DNA of 64,000 nt from contig NZ_NXIE01000001.1 of the NCBI RefSeq assembly GCF_004116625.1, positions 434,001 through 498,000 of the forward strand, written 5' to 3'. Positions 1 through 8,164 of the stretch are shown piece by piece. The notes beneath the pieces are model-generated. The model was not told the origin of the DNA. It did not search any database and worked only from the letters and a program-made list of their open reading frames with translations. Made by a program: the position numbers and the translations under genes. Position 1 is the first letter of the stretch. Each line of letters starts with the position of its first letter. This DNA comes from Halarcobacter mediterraneus. Lineage in GTDB: Bacteria > Campylobacterota > Campylobacteria > Campylobacterales > Arcobacteraceae.

Positions 1-1506
1 TTTTCCAGTTTCATAATGCTTAGCAAACATTTTTAATACTTCCTTATCATAAGAGAAGTATTCAAGGAATTGTGATGGGAACTCAACAACATCCCAAGCT
101 ACACCTGCAATACCACTTACAAAAGCTTCAGGTACTTTACTAAATAAGTGATGTAAGGCATGTCCCATCTCATGGAACAGTGTTACAACATCAGAATGTC
201 TTAATAATGAAGGAACGCCCTCTTTTGATTGTGGGAAATTACATACAATATATGCAGTAGGAAGCTTTTTATTTCCATCCATATCTACATAATGAGAGTG
301 CCAATTGTTCATCCAAGCACCACCTCTTTTCTCTTTTTTAGCTTCTAAATCAATATATATTCTTGCAAAGACTTTTGAGTTTTCTTTTATATTACATACT
401 AATACATCTTTATCCCAAGCTTTTGCATCTTTTATTTCTTCAAACTCTACATTAAAGATCTTGTTTAAGAAACTAAAAAAACCATTTAATACAGAAGTCT
501 TTTCAAAATAAGGTCTATAATATTCTTCATCAATATCATATTTTTCTTCTTTTAACTTCTCACTATAATAAGCTAAATCAAAACTTTTTATATCAGAAAT
601 GCCATCTTTTAAAGCATACTCTTTTAACTCTTCTATCTCTTCTAATGCTCTATCTTTACCTTTTTTTGCAAGTTCTTCTAAGAAGTTAATTACCTCTTCT
701 TCTTTTTTAGCCATTTTAGTTGAAAGTGAGTATGAAGCATAATTTTCAAAACCTAGAATTTTCACTTTTTCATCTTTTAAAGAAAGGATTTCTTCAATTA
801 TTTTTCCATTCTGGGGTGCTCTTGTCGAGTATGCTTTATAAATTTCTTCTCTTCTTTGTCTATTACTTCCATAAGTAATATAAGCTAAATAAGATGGCAT
901 TTGAAGTGTGAATTTATATTTAGTTTTTCCATCTTCTTCAAACTTAGCAAACTCTAAATCAGAGGCCGGAATTTCTTTTACATCTTCATAATCTTCAATT
1001 ATCATTTCATATTCATTTGTTGCATTTAAAAGATTTTGTGAAAACTTATGCGATAACTCACTTAATCTTAAATTTATCTCTTTAAGTCTTTCTTTAATTT
1101 CGTTATTTAAATGACAACCACTTAATTCAAAATCTCTAATCTCATTTTCAAGTACTTTTTTTTGTATATCATTTAATGATCTATAACTCTTATCTTGTAT
1201 AACTTTTAAAGACCTATAAATATTATCATTCTGTGAAACTTCAGTTTCGTAGTTTGAGATTAGAGGAAGGCACTCTTCATAAACTTTTTGCGTTATTTCT
1301 GAATTTTTAACCGAATCTATATGAAAGATTGGTGTAATAAAATCACTTAATCTCTCCCCTACTTCTTCATAAGGTTTTACAAAGTTTTTATAACTTTTTT
1401 CTTCTATTTTTAATAACTCATCAATTTTATTTTTACTATCTTCTAAAATTTCTTCTAATCTTTTTTTACTATTTTCTAAATCTGTTAGATCAAACTCTTT
1501 AAACAT
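1..1506 (-). CDS. prlC: M3 family zinc oligopeptidase (oligopeptidase A-like), 3' end outside window
   Basis: Cytosolic zinc metallopeptidase that degrades short peptides, including products of larger proteases. The frame is open from the ATG at 1506 to the window edge (502 codons). It contains the M3 signature FHEMGHALHHL with zinc-binding HExxH at residues 445-449. The N-terminal part is the usual helical, charged region of the family. The C-terminal part, including the third zinc ligand region, lies beyond base 1. It starts 17 bp after prmC and reads as the last visible gene of hemW-prmC-prlC. The family call is firm; the choice between PrlC and Dcp-like names rests on length and N-terminus and is less certain. 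Confidence 0.9.
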   Translation of the reverse strand, partial: MFKEFDLTDLENSKKRLEEILEDSKNKIDELLKIEEKSYKNFVKPYEEVGERLSDFITPIFHIDSVKNSEITQKVYEECLPLISNYETEVSQNDNIYRSLKVIQDKSYRSLNDIQKKVLENEIRDFELSGCHLNNEIKERLKEINLRLSELSHKFSQNLLNATNEYEMIIEDYEDVKEIPASDLEFAKFEEDGKTKYKFTLQMPSYLAYITYGSNRQRREEIYKAYSTRAPQNGKIIEEILSLKDEKVKILGFENYASYSLSTKMAKKEEEVINFLEELAKKGKDRALEEIEELKEYALKDGISDIKSFDLAYYSEKLKEEKYDIDEEYYRPYFEKTSVLNGFFSFLNKIFNVEFEEIKDAKAWDKDVLVCNIKENSKVFARIYIDLEAKKEKRGGAWMNNWHSHYVDMDGNKKLPTAYIVCNFPQSKEGVPSLLRHSDVVTLFHEMGHALHHLFSKVPEAFVSGIAGVAWDVVEFPSQFLEYFSYDKEVLKMFAKHYETGK

Positions 1507-1523
1507 ATATTCTCCTTTTAATT

Positions 1524-2354
1524 TTATATTTTTTTAAATTCAACTGTAAATCCTCTATCAAACTTTTCATAATCTTGATAAAATGAGTAGTCTTTTATCA
1601 AAAAATTATTTAAATAGTTTTCCAAAGGTTTCTTCTGATCATATCCCATTTCACAAAGTAAATATTTAATCTCTCTTTTTGAAGTCTCTTCAATGATATT
1701 TTTTAATAATTCATCTCCAACTTCTCCTCCAAAAAGTGCATTTTGAGGTTCATATTTTACATTTTGAGGAAGCTTATAATCGTTTGCAATATATGGAGGA
1801 TTTGAAATTGTCATATAAATTTCTTCATCTTCACTAATATTAGTATATAAATCACTTTTGATAAAAGTGATTCTATCTTCTACATTATGTTTTTTTGCAT
1901 TCTCTTTTGCTAGAGCAATTGCATCATCATTTATATCAACAGCTATAATTTTAATATCTTTTATTAAAAGTGCTAACATAACTGATATAATTCCAGAACC
2001 TGTCCCTATTTCTAAAACTGTTTTATTTTTAGTATCTTTTAAAATCTCAACAGCATTGTCAACAAGAAGTTCAGTTTCTGGTCTAGGAATTAGAACATTT
2101 TCTTTCACTAAAAAACTTTCTCCATAAAAAGATGCTCTACCAATTAGATACTCTAAAGGATAATCTTTTTTTCTTTTCTCTATTAGTTTTTCTAATTGTT
2201 TTATTTCACTAAACTCATTATTATAATTAAGATGCAACCATATATTGTTTTTTTCTAAAATATGACATATAAATATTTCAACTTCTTTAGCTGGAATATG
2301 AGTTACATCTTTTAATTGTTTAGAATAATTCCTTACAACTTCTTTTATTGTCAT
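1524..2354 (-). CDS. prmC: Release factor glutamine N5-methyltransferase PrmC
   Basis: Methylates the glutamine of the GGQ motif in RF1/RF2 using S-adenosylmethionine, which makes peptide release efficient. The 276-residue length is normal for the family. The SAM-binding motif VLEIGTGSGIISV lies near residue 115 and the catalytic NPPY (ISNPPYIAND) near residue 186; the N-terminal helical bundle precedes them. It sits between hemW and the M3 peptidase on the same strand, 45 bp after hemW and 17 bp before prlC, so it is probably cotranscribed. No anomalies seen. Confidence 0.93.
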   Translation of the reverse strand: MTIKEVVRNYSKQLKDVTHIPAKEVEIFICHILEKNNIWLHLNYNNEFSEIKQLEKLIEKRKKDYPLEYLIGRASFYGESFLVKENVLIPRPETELLVDNAVEILKDTKNKTVLEIGTGSGIISVMLALLIKDIKIIAVDINDDAIALAKENAKKHNVEDRITFIKSDLYTNISEDEEIYMTISNPPYIANDYKLPQNVKYEPQNALFGGEVGDELLKNIIEETSKREIKYLLCEMGYDQKKPLENYLNNFLIKDYSFYQDYEKFDRGFTVEFKKI

Positions 2355-2399
2355 TTATATCCTTACTTCTATAAAAGTTTTTATTATATCAAAAAGAGT

Positions 2400-3461
2400 T
2401 TACTCTAATATATAAAGAGCAATTTCATCTGCTAAAAGAAAGTTTTTGTTATAAACTTTCTTATCTTTTATATATATTTTTTCTTCTTTTATTAAGTGTT
2501 CTACTCTTTTTAATTCATCTTGAGTAAAAATAGAAAGTTCTACTCCTAAAATACATCTAAAACCTAAAAGTACTTTTTCTACTTTAATATCTTCATTTGA
2601 TAGTTCTTCTATTTCATAAGAAATTGGATTTTTGATATATTCATCTAAATCTTTACTTGGGTAATATCTTCTATTGTTTATATATCCAACAGCTCCAGCT
2701 CCAACACCTAAATACTCTTTATGTTCCCAGTATCCAAAATTATGTTTTGATTGGAACCTTTTATCTTTTGCAAAATTTGATATTTCATATTGAGAAAATC
2801 CATTCTTTTCTATAAAGTCAAATATTTCATAAGATAACGCTTCATCATCTATTTTTACTTCACTTTTATTGAAAAATTTTGTTCCTTCTTCTAAGGTTAA
2901 AGAATAAGCACTTAAGTGAGTAACTGGTAATGAAAAAGCTTGTAATAAATCTTCTTTAATATTATTTATTGTGTCAGTTCTAAAACCATAAATTATATCG
3001 CAGTTAATACTATCAAAACCTATACAAGAGGCATTTTGTATAGCAGTTATAGCACTATTTGCATTATGTGCACGATTTAATTCTTTTAGCTTATTTTCTT
3101 GAAAACTTTGAACACCAAAACTAATACGATTAACACCAAAATTCATCATCTCTTTTTGCCACTTTCTAGTAGCAGAATTAGGATTTGATTCAGTTGTTAT
3201 TTCTGTATTCTCATCAATATAATTTTCTAATATTTTAAAAGTTTCTTCATAATATTTTGGGTTTATTGTACTTGGAGTCCCTCCTCCTATAAATATTGTT
3301 TCTAACTTCTTATTTTGACAATATTTGTATAAATCATGTTGTAACTGTTTATTCAAAGCTTTCATATATTCTTTCTTTAAATTAAACTTTGTTGTATATG
3401 AATTGAAAGCACAGTAGTGACATTTACTATCACAAAAAGGTATATGCATATATAAAAGCAA
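2400..3461 (-). CDS. hemW: HemW-like radical SAM protein (heme chaperone family)
   Basis: Member of the HemN/HemW radical SAM family. The N-terminus MHIPFCDSKCHYCAF carries CX3CX2C for the 4Fe-4S cluster. At 353 residues it is the short HemW type and lacks the CXCX extension of true HemN; a genuine hemN lies at 43331. HemW proteins bind heme and are thought to deliver it to membrane targets. The start is taken as TTG at 3461 because AGGA at 3469-3472 lies 7 nt upstream and the resulting LLYMHIPFC matches the family N-terminus; the internal ATG at 3449 is the alternative. First gene of hemW-prmC-prlC. Confidence 0.88.
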   Translation of the reverse strand: MLLYMHIPFCDSKCHYCAFNSYTTKFNLKKEYMKALNKQLQHDLYKYCQNKKLETIFIGGGTPSTINPKYYEETFKILENYIDENTEITTESNPNSATRKWQKEMMNFGVNRISFGVQSFQENKLKELNRAHNANSAITAIQNASCIGFDSINCDIIYGFRTDTINNIKEDLLQAFSLPVTHLSAYSLTLEEGTKFFNKSEVKIDDEALSYEIFDFIEKNGFSQYEISNFAKDKRFQSKHNFGYWEHKEYLGVGAGAVGYINNRRYYPSKDLDEYIKNPISYEIEELSNEDIKVEKVLLGFRCILGVELSIFTQDELKRVEHLIKEEKIYIKDKKVYNKNFLLADEIALYILE

Positions 3462-3480
3462 TTTTTAATCCTAGGTTTAT

Positions 3481-3486
3481 TATAAT
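3481..3486 (+). promoter_or_regulatory. Candidate -10 box upstream of rppH
   Basis: TATAAT in the short gap between divergent hemW and rppH, 30 bp before the rppH start. The -35 region is only T/A-rich, as is common in Campylobacterota. It would drive rppH-lysC-hobA-holB-folP. Single-motif evidence. Confidence 0.4.
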
Positions 3487-3516
3487 ATCGAGCTAATTAT
3501 AAGGGAATTATTATTT

Positions 3517-4011
3517 ATGACTGATAAAGAAAACAAAGAAATTGAAAATAAAAAAAATTACAGACCAAATGTAGCAGCAATAGTATTATCAGCAAAATAT
3601 CCAGAAAAATGTGAGATTTTTATTGCTTCAAGAACTGATGTAGAAAATGCTTGGCAATTTCCTCAAGGGGGAATTGATGAAGGTGAAAACCCTAATGAAG
3701 CTTTGCATAGAGAACTTGAAGAGGAAATAGGTACAAAGGATATTGAGATAATTGCAGAATACCCAAAATGGGTAAGTTACGATTTTCCTCCTGCTATTGC
3801 TAAAAAAATGCACCCTTATGATGGCCAAATTCAGAAATATTACTTAGTTAAACTAAAAAAAGGCGCAAAAATAGATATAAACACTGAAATACCAGAGTTT
3901 AGCGAATATAAATTTGTTCCTACTGAGAATATTTATGATTATATTACATTTTTCAAAAGAACTGTTTATAAGCAGGTTTTAAAATATTTTAAAAAAGAGG
4001 GTTATATTTAA
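3517..4011 (+). CDS. rppH: RNA pyrophosphohydrolase RppH (Nudix)
   Basis: Removes pyrophosphate from triphosphorylated 5' ends of RNA and so starts mRNA decay; older annotations call it dinucleoside polyphosphate hydrolase. The Nudix box is complete: GG at residues 51-52 followed by the E-ALHRELEEEIG segment. The fold opens with the typical YRPNVAAIVL strand and WQFPQGGIDEGE. The 164-residue length is normal. It has an AAGGG ribosome-binding site and is first in the run leading into lysC, 4 bp away. This rppH-lysC-hobA-holB-folP order is familiar from Campylobacterota. Confidence 0.92.
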   Translation: MTDKENKEIENKKNYRPNVAAIVLSAKYPEKCEIFIASRTDVENAWQFPQGGIDEGENPNEALHRELEEEIGTKDIEIIAEYPKWVSYDFPPAIAKKMHPYDGQIQKYYLVKLKKGAKIDINTEIPEFSEYKFVPTENIYDYITFFKRTVYKQVLKYFKKEGYI

Positions 4012-4015
4012 AAAA

Positions 4016-5227
4016 ATGTTAAAAGTTTTAAAATTTGGTGGAACAAGTGTAGGAACACTTGAAAGAATACAAAACGTAGCCAATATAATAAAAAAAATAA
4101 AAGATGAAGGTCATGATGTGATTGCAGTAGTTTCTGCAATGAGTGGTGAAACAAATAAATTGTTAGAGTATGCAGCTAATTTTTCTAATAATCCTGAAGC
4201 AAATGAAATAGATATGCTATTAAGTTCAGGAGAAAGAGTTACTTCTGCCCTACTTTCTATTGCTTTAAATGAACAAGGATATAAAGCAACTTCAATGAGT
4301 GGAAGAGAAGCAGGGATTGTAACGGATAATGCTCATACTAAGGCTAGAATTGAATCAATAGATACAACGAATATGAAAAATGCACTTAATGATGGAAAAG
4401 TTATTATTGTTGCAGGGTTTCAAGGTGTAACAGAAGACTCAAAAAGAGTTTCAACTTTAGGTAGAGGTGGTTCAGATTTAACTGCAGTTGCCATTGCTGG
4501 TGCTATTGAAGCTGATGTTTGTGAGATATATACTGATGTTGATGGAATTTATACAACAGATCCAAGAATTGAACCAAGAGCTAAAAAACTAGATAAAATT
4601 TCTTACGATGAAATGCTAGAACTAGCTTCTTTAGGTGCAAAGGTTTTACAAAATAGATCTGTTGAAATGGCGAAAAAATTAAATGTAAATTTAGTATCTA
4701 GAAGTAGCTTTACGCCAGAAGTTGAAGGTACATTAATAACTAAGGAAGAGAATATTATGGAAAAACCAGTTGTAAGTGGTATCGCATTAGATAGAAATCA
4801 AGTAAGAGTTGGTATGTATGGAGTAATAGATAGACCAGGAATTGCATCATCTATTTTTACAGCCCTTGCAGATGCAAATATAAATGTCGATATGATTGTT
4901 CAGACTAGAGGTCTTGATGGAACAACTGATTTAGATTTTACAATCCCAAGAACAGATTGGGAAGATTGTAAAAAAGTAATGGAAAAATTTAAAACTGAAA
5001 CAAAAAATATTGATTATAATGATACTATTTGTAAAGTATCTATTGTTGGTGTAGGTATGAAATCTCATACTGGAGTAGCTTCAAAAGCTTTCAGTGCCTT
5101 AGCTAATGAAAATATTAATATTAGAATTATTTCAACAAGTGAAATAAAAATTTCTATGGTTGTTGAAGAAAAATATGCAGAGTTAGCTGTAAGAGCATTA
5201 CATGATGCATACAATTTGGATAAATAA
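4016..5227 (+). CDS. lysC: Aspartate kinase
   Basis: Phosphorylates aspartate, the first step toward lysine, diaminopimelate, threonine and methionine. KFGGTSVG at residues 5-12 is the nucleotide-binding signature and VSTLGRGGSDLTAVA is the kinase core. Two ACT domains occupy roughly residues 265-400 (RPGIASSIF... and SHTGVASKAF...), the usual site of feedback inhibition by lysine or threonine. The 403-residue length is that of the monofunctional enzyme. It follows rppH by 4 bp and precedes hobA by 2 bp, so it lies in a tightly packed operon. Confidence 0.95.
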   Translation: MLKVLKFGGTSVGTLERIQNVANIIKKIKDEGHDVIAVVSAMSGETNKLLEYAANFSNNPEANEIDMLLSSGERVTSALLSIALNEQGYKATSMSGREAGIVTDNAHTKARIESIDTTNMKNALNDGKVIIVAGFQGVTEDSKRVSTLGRGGSDLTAVAIAGAIEADVCEIYTDVDGIYTTDPRIEPRAKKLDKISYDEMLELASLGAKVLQNRSVEMAKKLNVNLVSRSSFTPEVEGTLITKEENIMEKPVVSGIALDRNQVRVGMYGVIDRPGIASSIFTALADANINVDMIVQTRGLDGTTDLDFTIPRTDWEDCKKVMEKFKTETKNIDYNDTICKVSIVGVGMKSHTGVASKAFSALANENINIRIISTSEIKISMVVEEKYAELAVRALHDAYNLDK

Positions 5228-5229
5228 AA

Positions 5230-5781
5230 GTGCAAGAATTTCTGAATTGGACAGTTGATACAATTAGGGAAGATAGACTTATCTCCCCTTGGTTAGAAGA
5301 AAAAAAATATGAATGGGTTCCTTTAGTATCTAAATCTATAATAAATCTTTTTGAAAAAGGTTGTTCTATTTTAGTAATTACAGATAGTGATAGGGATTGG
5401 TTTTTAAAATATATTTTGACAAATATTAATTCACAAAAAAAGAATAGACCTTTTTTACCTTTTTACAACTTTAAGTCTTTTTATAAAGATTTAGATGAAG
5501 TTAAAACTGAAGATGAAATAAGATTTATCAAAGATATGTTAAATATATCTTTTCCAAATGGATATTGTTTTTGGTATATAGGGAAAAGTCAAGATGCAAG
5601 AGCTATTTTACCAAAATTTTCAAAGAATTCTTTTCTTTGGATTTTTGATGAAGAAATACAAGATGCTTTTAATTTAAAAAATAATGATGAAGCTTTAGAT
5701 ATGAAACTTCTTCAAATGTTTAGACTTTATGATAAAACTTTAAGTGCAGCTCTTTTTGCAGAAATTAATGTAGAAAATTAA
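5230..5781 (+). CDS. hobA: HobA, DnaA-interacting replication initiation factor
   Basis: HobA is the Campylobacterota DnaA-binding protein, a structural homologue of DiaA that forms tetramers and scaffolds DnaA at oriC. Recognition rests on the N-terminus (FLNWTVDTIREDRLISPW), the 183-residue length and the position between lysC and holB, as I recall it from Helicobacter pylori. The start is GTG, 2 bp after the lysC stop, and the stop TAATG overlaps the holB start by 1 base. Coupling a DnaA regulator to a clamp-loader subunit gives a small replication module inside an otherwise metabolic operon. Confidence 0.88.
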   Translation: MQEFLNWTVDTIREDRLISPWLEEKKYEWVPLVSKSIINLFEKGCSILVITDSDRDWFLKYILTNINSQKKNRPFLPFYNFKSFYKDLDEVKTEDEIRFIKDMLNISFPNGYCFWYIGKSQDARAILPKFSKNSFLWIFDEEIQDAFNLKNNDEALDMKLLQMFRLYDKTLSAALFAEINVEN

Positions 5782-6413
5782 TGTTTAATGAAAAAATAGA
5801 AACAGCTCATATTTTAATTGTAAATGATATAGAAGAAACTCTAAACTCTTTATTACCTTTATATTCAAAACATAATACAAGAATAATAAAAAATGAAGAG
5901 AAAGAAGAGTTTCTTCTCGCTCAAGCAAATGCAACAATTAAAGAAGCCTATATCTCGTCAAATGAAAAAAAGTATATTTTTCTTTGTGGAAAAACTTTTA
6001 GAAATGAAGCTCAAAATTCTTTATTAAAAATATTAGAAGAACCTCCTAAAAATGTTGTTTTTATTATAATAACAAACTCAAAGTCAACAATTTTACCTAC
6101 AATATTTTCTAGAATGCCTCATAAGATTTTTAGAAAAAGACAAGAGAAAGAAGATTTACATTTAAATATCGAAAAACTAGACCTAAAAGATATTTATGAG
6201 TTTCTAAAAGAAAACCAGAGGATTTCAAAAAATGAAGCAACTAATTTTGTAGAAGCTTTATTATTAAAAATTAATAAAGAACAACTTAGGTTAACACAAG
6301 AAGAATTAAACTCTTTTTCAAAAGCAATAAAACTTTTAAATTTAAATTCAAGACCTATCAATGTTTTAAATACTCTACTTTTAATTTTATTAAATAGGAA
6401 AAATAAAAAATAA
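5781..6413 (+). CDS. holB: DNA polymerase III delta-prime subunit, short form
   Basis: Clamp-loader subunit. The sensor-type segment EAQNSLLKILEEPPKN and the following TILPTIFSRMPHKI are typical of delta-prime. At 210 residues it is much shorter than the roughly 330 of enterobacterial HolB and has no Walker A at the N-terminus, so it cannot hydrolyse ATP itself, which fits a delta-prime role. Short versions like this are usual in Campylobacterota. It overlaps hobA by one base and is followed by folP with a 1-bp gap. Confidence 0.85.
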   Translation: MFNEKIETAHILIVNDIEETLNSLLPLYSKHNTRIIKNEEKEEFLLAQANATIKEAYISSNEKKYIFLCGKTFRNEAQNSLLKILEEPPKNVVFIIITNSKSTILPTIFSRMPHKIFRKRQEKEDLHLNIEKLDLKDIYEFLKENQRISKNEATNFVEALLLKINKEQLRLTQEELNSFSKAIKLLNLNSRPINVLNTLLLILLNRKNKK

Positions 6414-6414
6414 T

Positions 6415-7221
6415 ATGAAAAATAGTTTTAAAACAAAAATAATGGGTGTATTAAATGCCAATAATGATTCATTTTTCAAAAATAGTCGCATAAATAATGA
6501 AAACCAAACTATTATAAAAATTGAAAAAATGATAGAAGATGGTGCAGATATAATAGATATTGGTGCAGTATCAAGTAGACCAGGTAGTGTTGCTGTCTCA
6601 CCAAAGGAAGAGTTAAATAGAATAAAAAATATTGTTGACGACATTTACAGTCAAAAATTATATGAAAAAGTAAACTTCTCCATAGATTCTTTTGAACCTT
6701 TAGTTATAAACTATGTTCTAAATAAAGGATTTTCTATAGTTAATGATATAACAGGTTTACAAAATGAAGAAGTAATAAAACTTTGTGCAAATTTTAATGC
6801 TACGGCAATTATTATGCATATGCAAAACAACCCTCAAAATATGCAAGAAAATCCTCATTATGATAATGTAGTTTTAGAAGTAAAAGATTTTTTAAAGCAA
6901 CAGGCTTTAAAGGCAGAAAGTTTTGGAGTAAAAAGTATTGTTTTAGATGTGGGAATTGGTTTTGGGAAAAACTTAGATCATAATCTAAAACTTTTAAAGC
7001 ATCTTGATAGTTTAAAAGATTTAAATTATGAATTATTAATAGGTGCTAGTAGAAAATCAATGATAGATAAAATCACATACTCTACTATAGAAGAAAGATT
7101 GCCTGGAACTTTAGCAATACATCTTCAAGCAATAAATAATGGAGCTTCAATAATTAGATGTCATGATGTAAAAGAACATTTTCAAGCAATTAAAGTTAAT
7201 GAAGCTATAAAAAATGCATGA
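6415..7221 (+). CDS. folP: Dihydropteroate synthase
   Basis: Condenses p-aminobenzoate with dihydropterin pyrophosphate in folate synthesis; the target of sulfonamides. The DHPS landmarks are present but altered: GVLNANNDSFF near residue 12 stands for GVxNVTPDSF, DIGAVSSRPGS for DIGGESTRPG, and VLDVGIGFGKN and SRKSMI are near-canonical. The 268-residue length is standard. Last gene of the rppH-folP run; it converges on tyrA, whose terminator hairpin overlaps the folP stop. Family assignment is strong; the changed pterin-site signature is worth noting. Confidence 0.88.
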   Translation: MKNSFKTKIMGVLNANNDSFFKNSRINNENQTIIKIEKMIEDGADIIDIGAVSSRPGSVAVSPKEELNRIKNIVDDIYSQKLYEKVNFSIDSFEPLVINYVLNKGFSIVNDITGLQNEEVIKLCANFNATAIIMHMQNNPQNMQENPHYDNVVLEVKDFLKQQALKAESFGVKSIVLDVGIGFGKNLDHNLKLLKHLDSLKDLNYELLIGASRKSMIDKITYSTIEERLPGTLAIHLQAINNGASIIRCHDVKEHFQAIKVNEAIKNA

Positions 7222-7242
7222 AAATCTATAAGATTTCATGCA
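7209..7242 (-). terminator. Intrinsic terminator of tyrA in the folP/tyrA junction
   Basis: Inverted repeat TGCATGAAATCT / AGATTTTCATGCA (one bulged base) at 7215-7242, followed on the minus strand by six T (A-run at 7209-7214). It spans both stop codons of the convergent pair and ends tyrA transcription. On the plus strand it lacks a T-tract, so it is probably one-directional. Confidence 0.7.
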
Positions 7243-8056
7243 GAGTATTTGCTTTTTTCATCCACTGTTTTAAATCACTATAATCTTCTTCTTCAACCAT
7301 TTGCCTAACTTTTTTCATATGTTCTTCAAAAAGATCTATTGATTTTAATAAATTTTTTCTATTTTGTTTAAAAATATCTGTCCACATCTCAGGACTAGAT
7401 TTTGCAATTCTACTCATATCTTTAAATCCACCAGCAGCTAAAGCAATTATAGACTTTGGATCTTCATGTCCCATAACTGTATTTGCAAGAGAGTATGAAA
7501 TAGCATGAGGTAAATGAGACATATAACAAGCATGAATATCATGCTCATTAGCATCCATAACAACAATTCTCATTCCTATTTCTTGAAACACTTTAAAAGC
7601 CCTATTTACATGAATATTTTCATTATCCTCTAAGTTACATAGAACTACTGTTCTTCCTTCATATAAATCATCAATTGCTGCTTTCGGTCCTGATTTTTCA
7701 GTACCCGTCATAGGATGCGCAGCAATGAAGTTTTTTCTTATCTTACTAGGAACATTGTTTACTATAAACTCTTTTGTAGAACCTAAATCCATAATTGTTG
7801 TATTAGAAGAAATATCTAAAAATTCAGGAAGCATAGAAATAATATTATCAACAGGAATAGCTAATACTATTAAATCACAATTATCTTTTAATGTTTTAAT
7901 ATCAACTATTTCATCTACTAAATTTAACTCTATTATTTCTTCTTTAGATTTTTCACTTCTTGCATAACCATAAACTTTCTCTGCAATAGAGTATCTTTTT
8001 AATGCTTTTGCAAAAGAACCACCCATTAGTCCTAATCCAATTATTCCAACATTCAA
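7226..8056 (-). CDS. tyrA: Prephenate dehydrogenase
   Basis: Oxidises prephenate to 4-hydroxyphenylpyruvate with NAD(P), the committed step to tyrosine. The N-terminal Rossmann motif is GIIGLGLMGGSFAKAL. The family His appears in AAHPMTGTEKSGP (about residue 115-127), and the helical dimerisation region carries ACYMSHLPHAISYSLA. The 276 residues are a stand-alone enzyme with no chorismate mutase or ACT domain. Transcribed alone, divergent from bamA and convergent with folP. Confidence 0.92.
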   Translation of the reverse strand: MNVGIIGLGLMGGSFAKALKRYSIAEKVYGYARSEKSKEEIIELNLVDEIVDIKTLKDNCDLIVLAIPVDNIISMLPEFLDISSNTTIMDLGSTKEFIVNNVPSKIRKNFIAAHPMTGTEKSGPKAAIDDLYEGRTVVLCNLEDNENIHVNRAFKVFQEIGMRIVVMDANEHDIHACYMSHLPHAISYSLANTVMGHEDPKSIIALAAGGFKDMSRIAKSSPEMWTDIFKQNRKNLLKSIDLFEEHMKKVRQMVEEEDYSDLKQWMKKANTLHEIL

Positions 8057-8164
8057 GTTTCAACCTTCTTTAATATATAAATTTCAAAGGCATTATACCT
8101 TAAACATCCTATAAAGTTTATTTAGATATATTTTAACTTTAATTATTAAAAACCAAGGATAACT

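Noticed and set aside
305-511. 68-codon plus-strand frame inside the first gene
   Set aside because: It lies opposite a continuous M3 peptidase frame with the HExxH motif and has no ribosome-binding site; a shadow frame.
1858-2127. Plus-strand frame opposite prmC
   Set aside because: Hydrophobic, low-information translation typical of the antisense of AT-rich coding DNA; no start signals.
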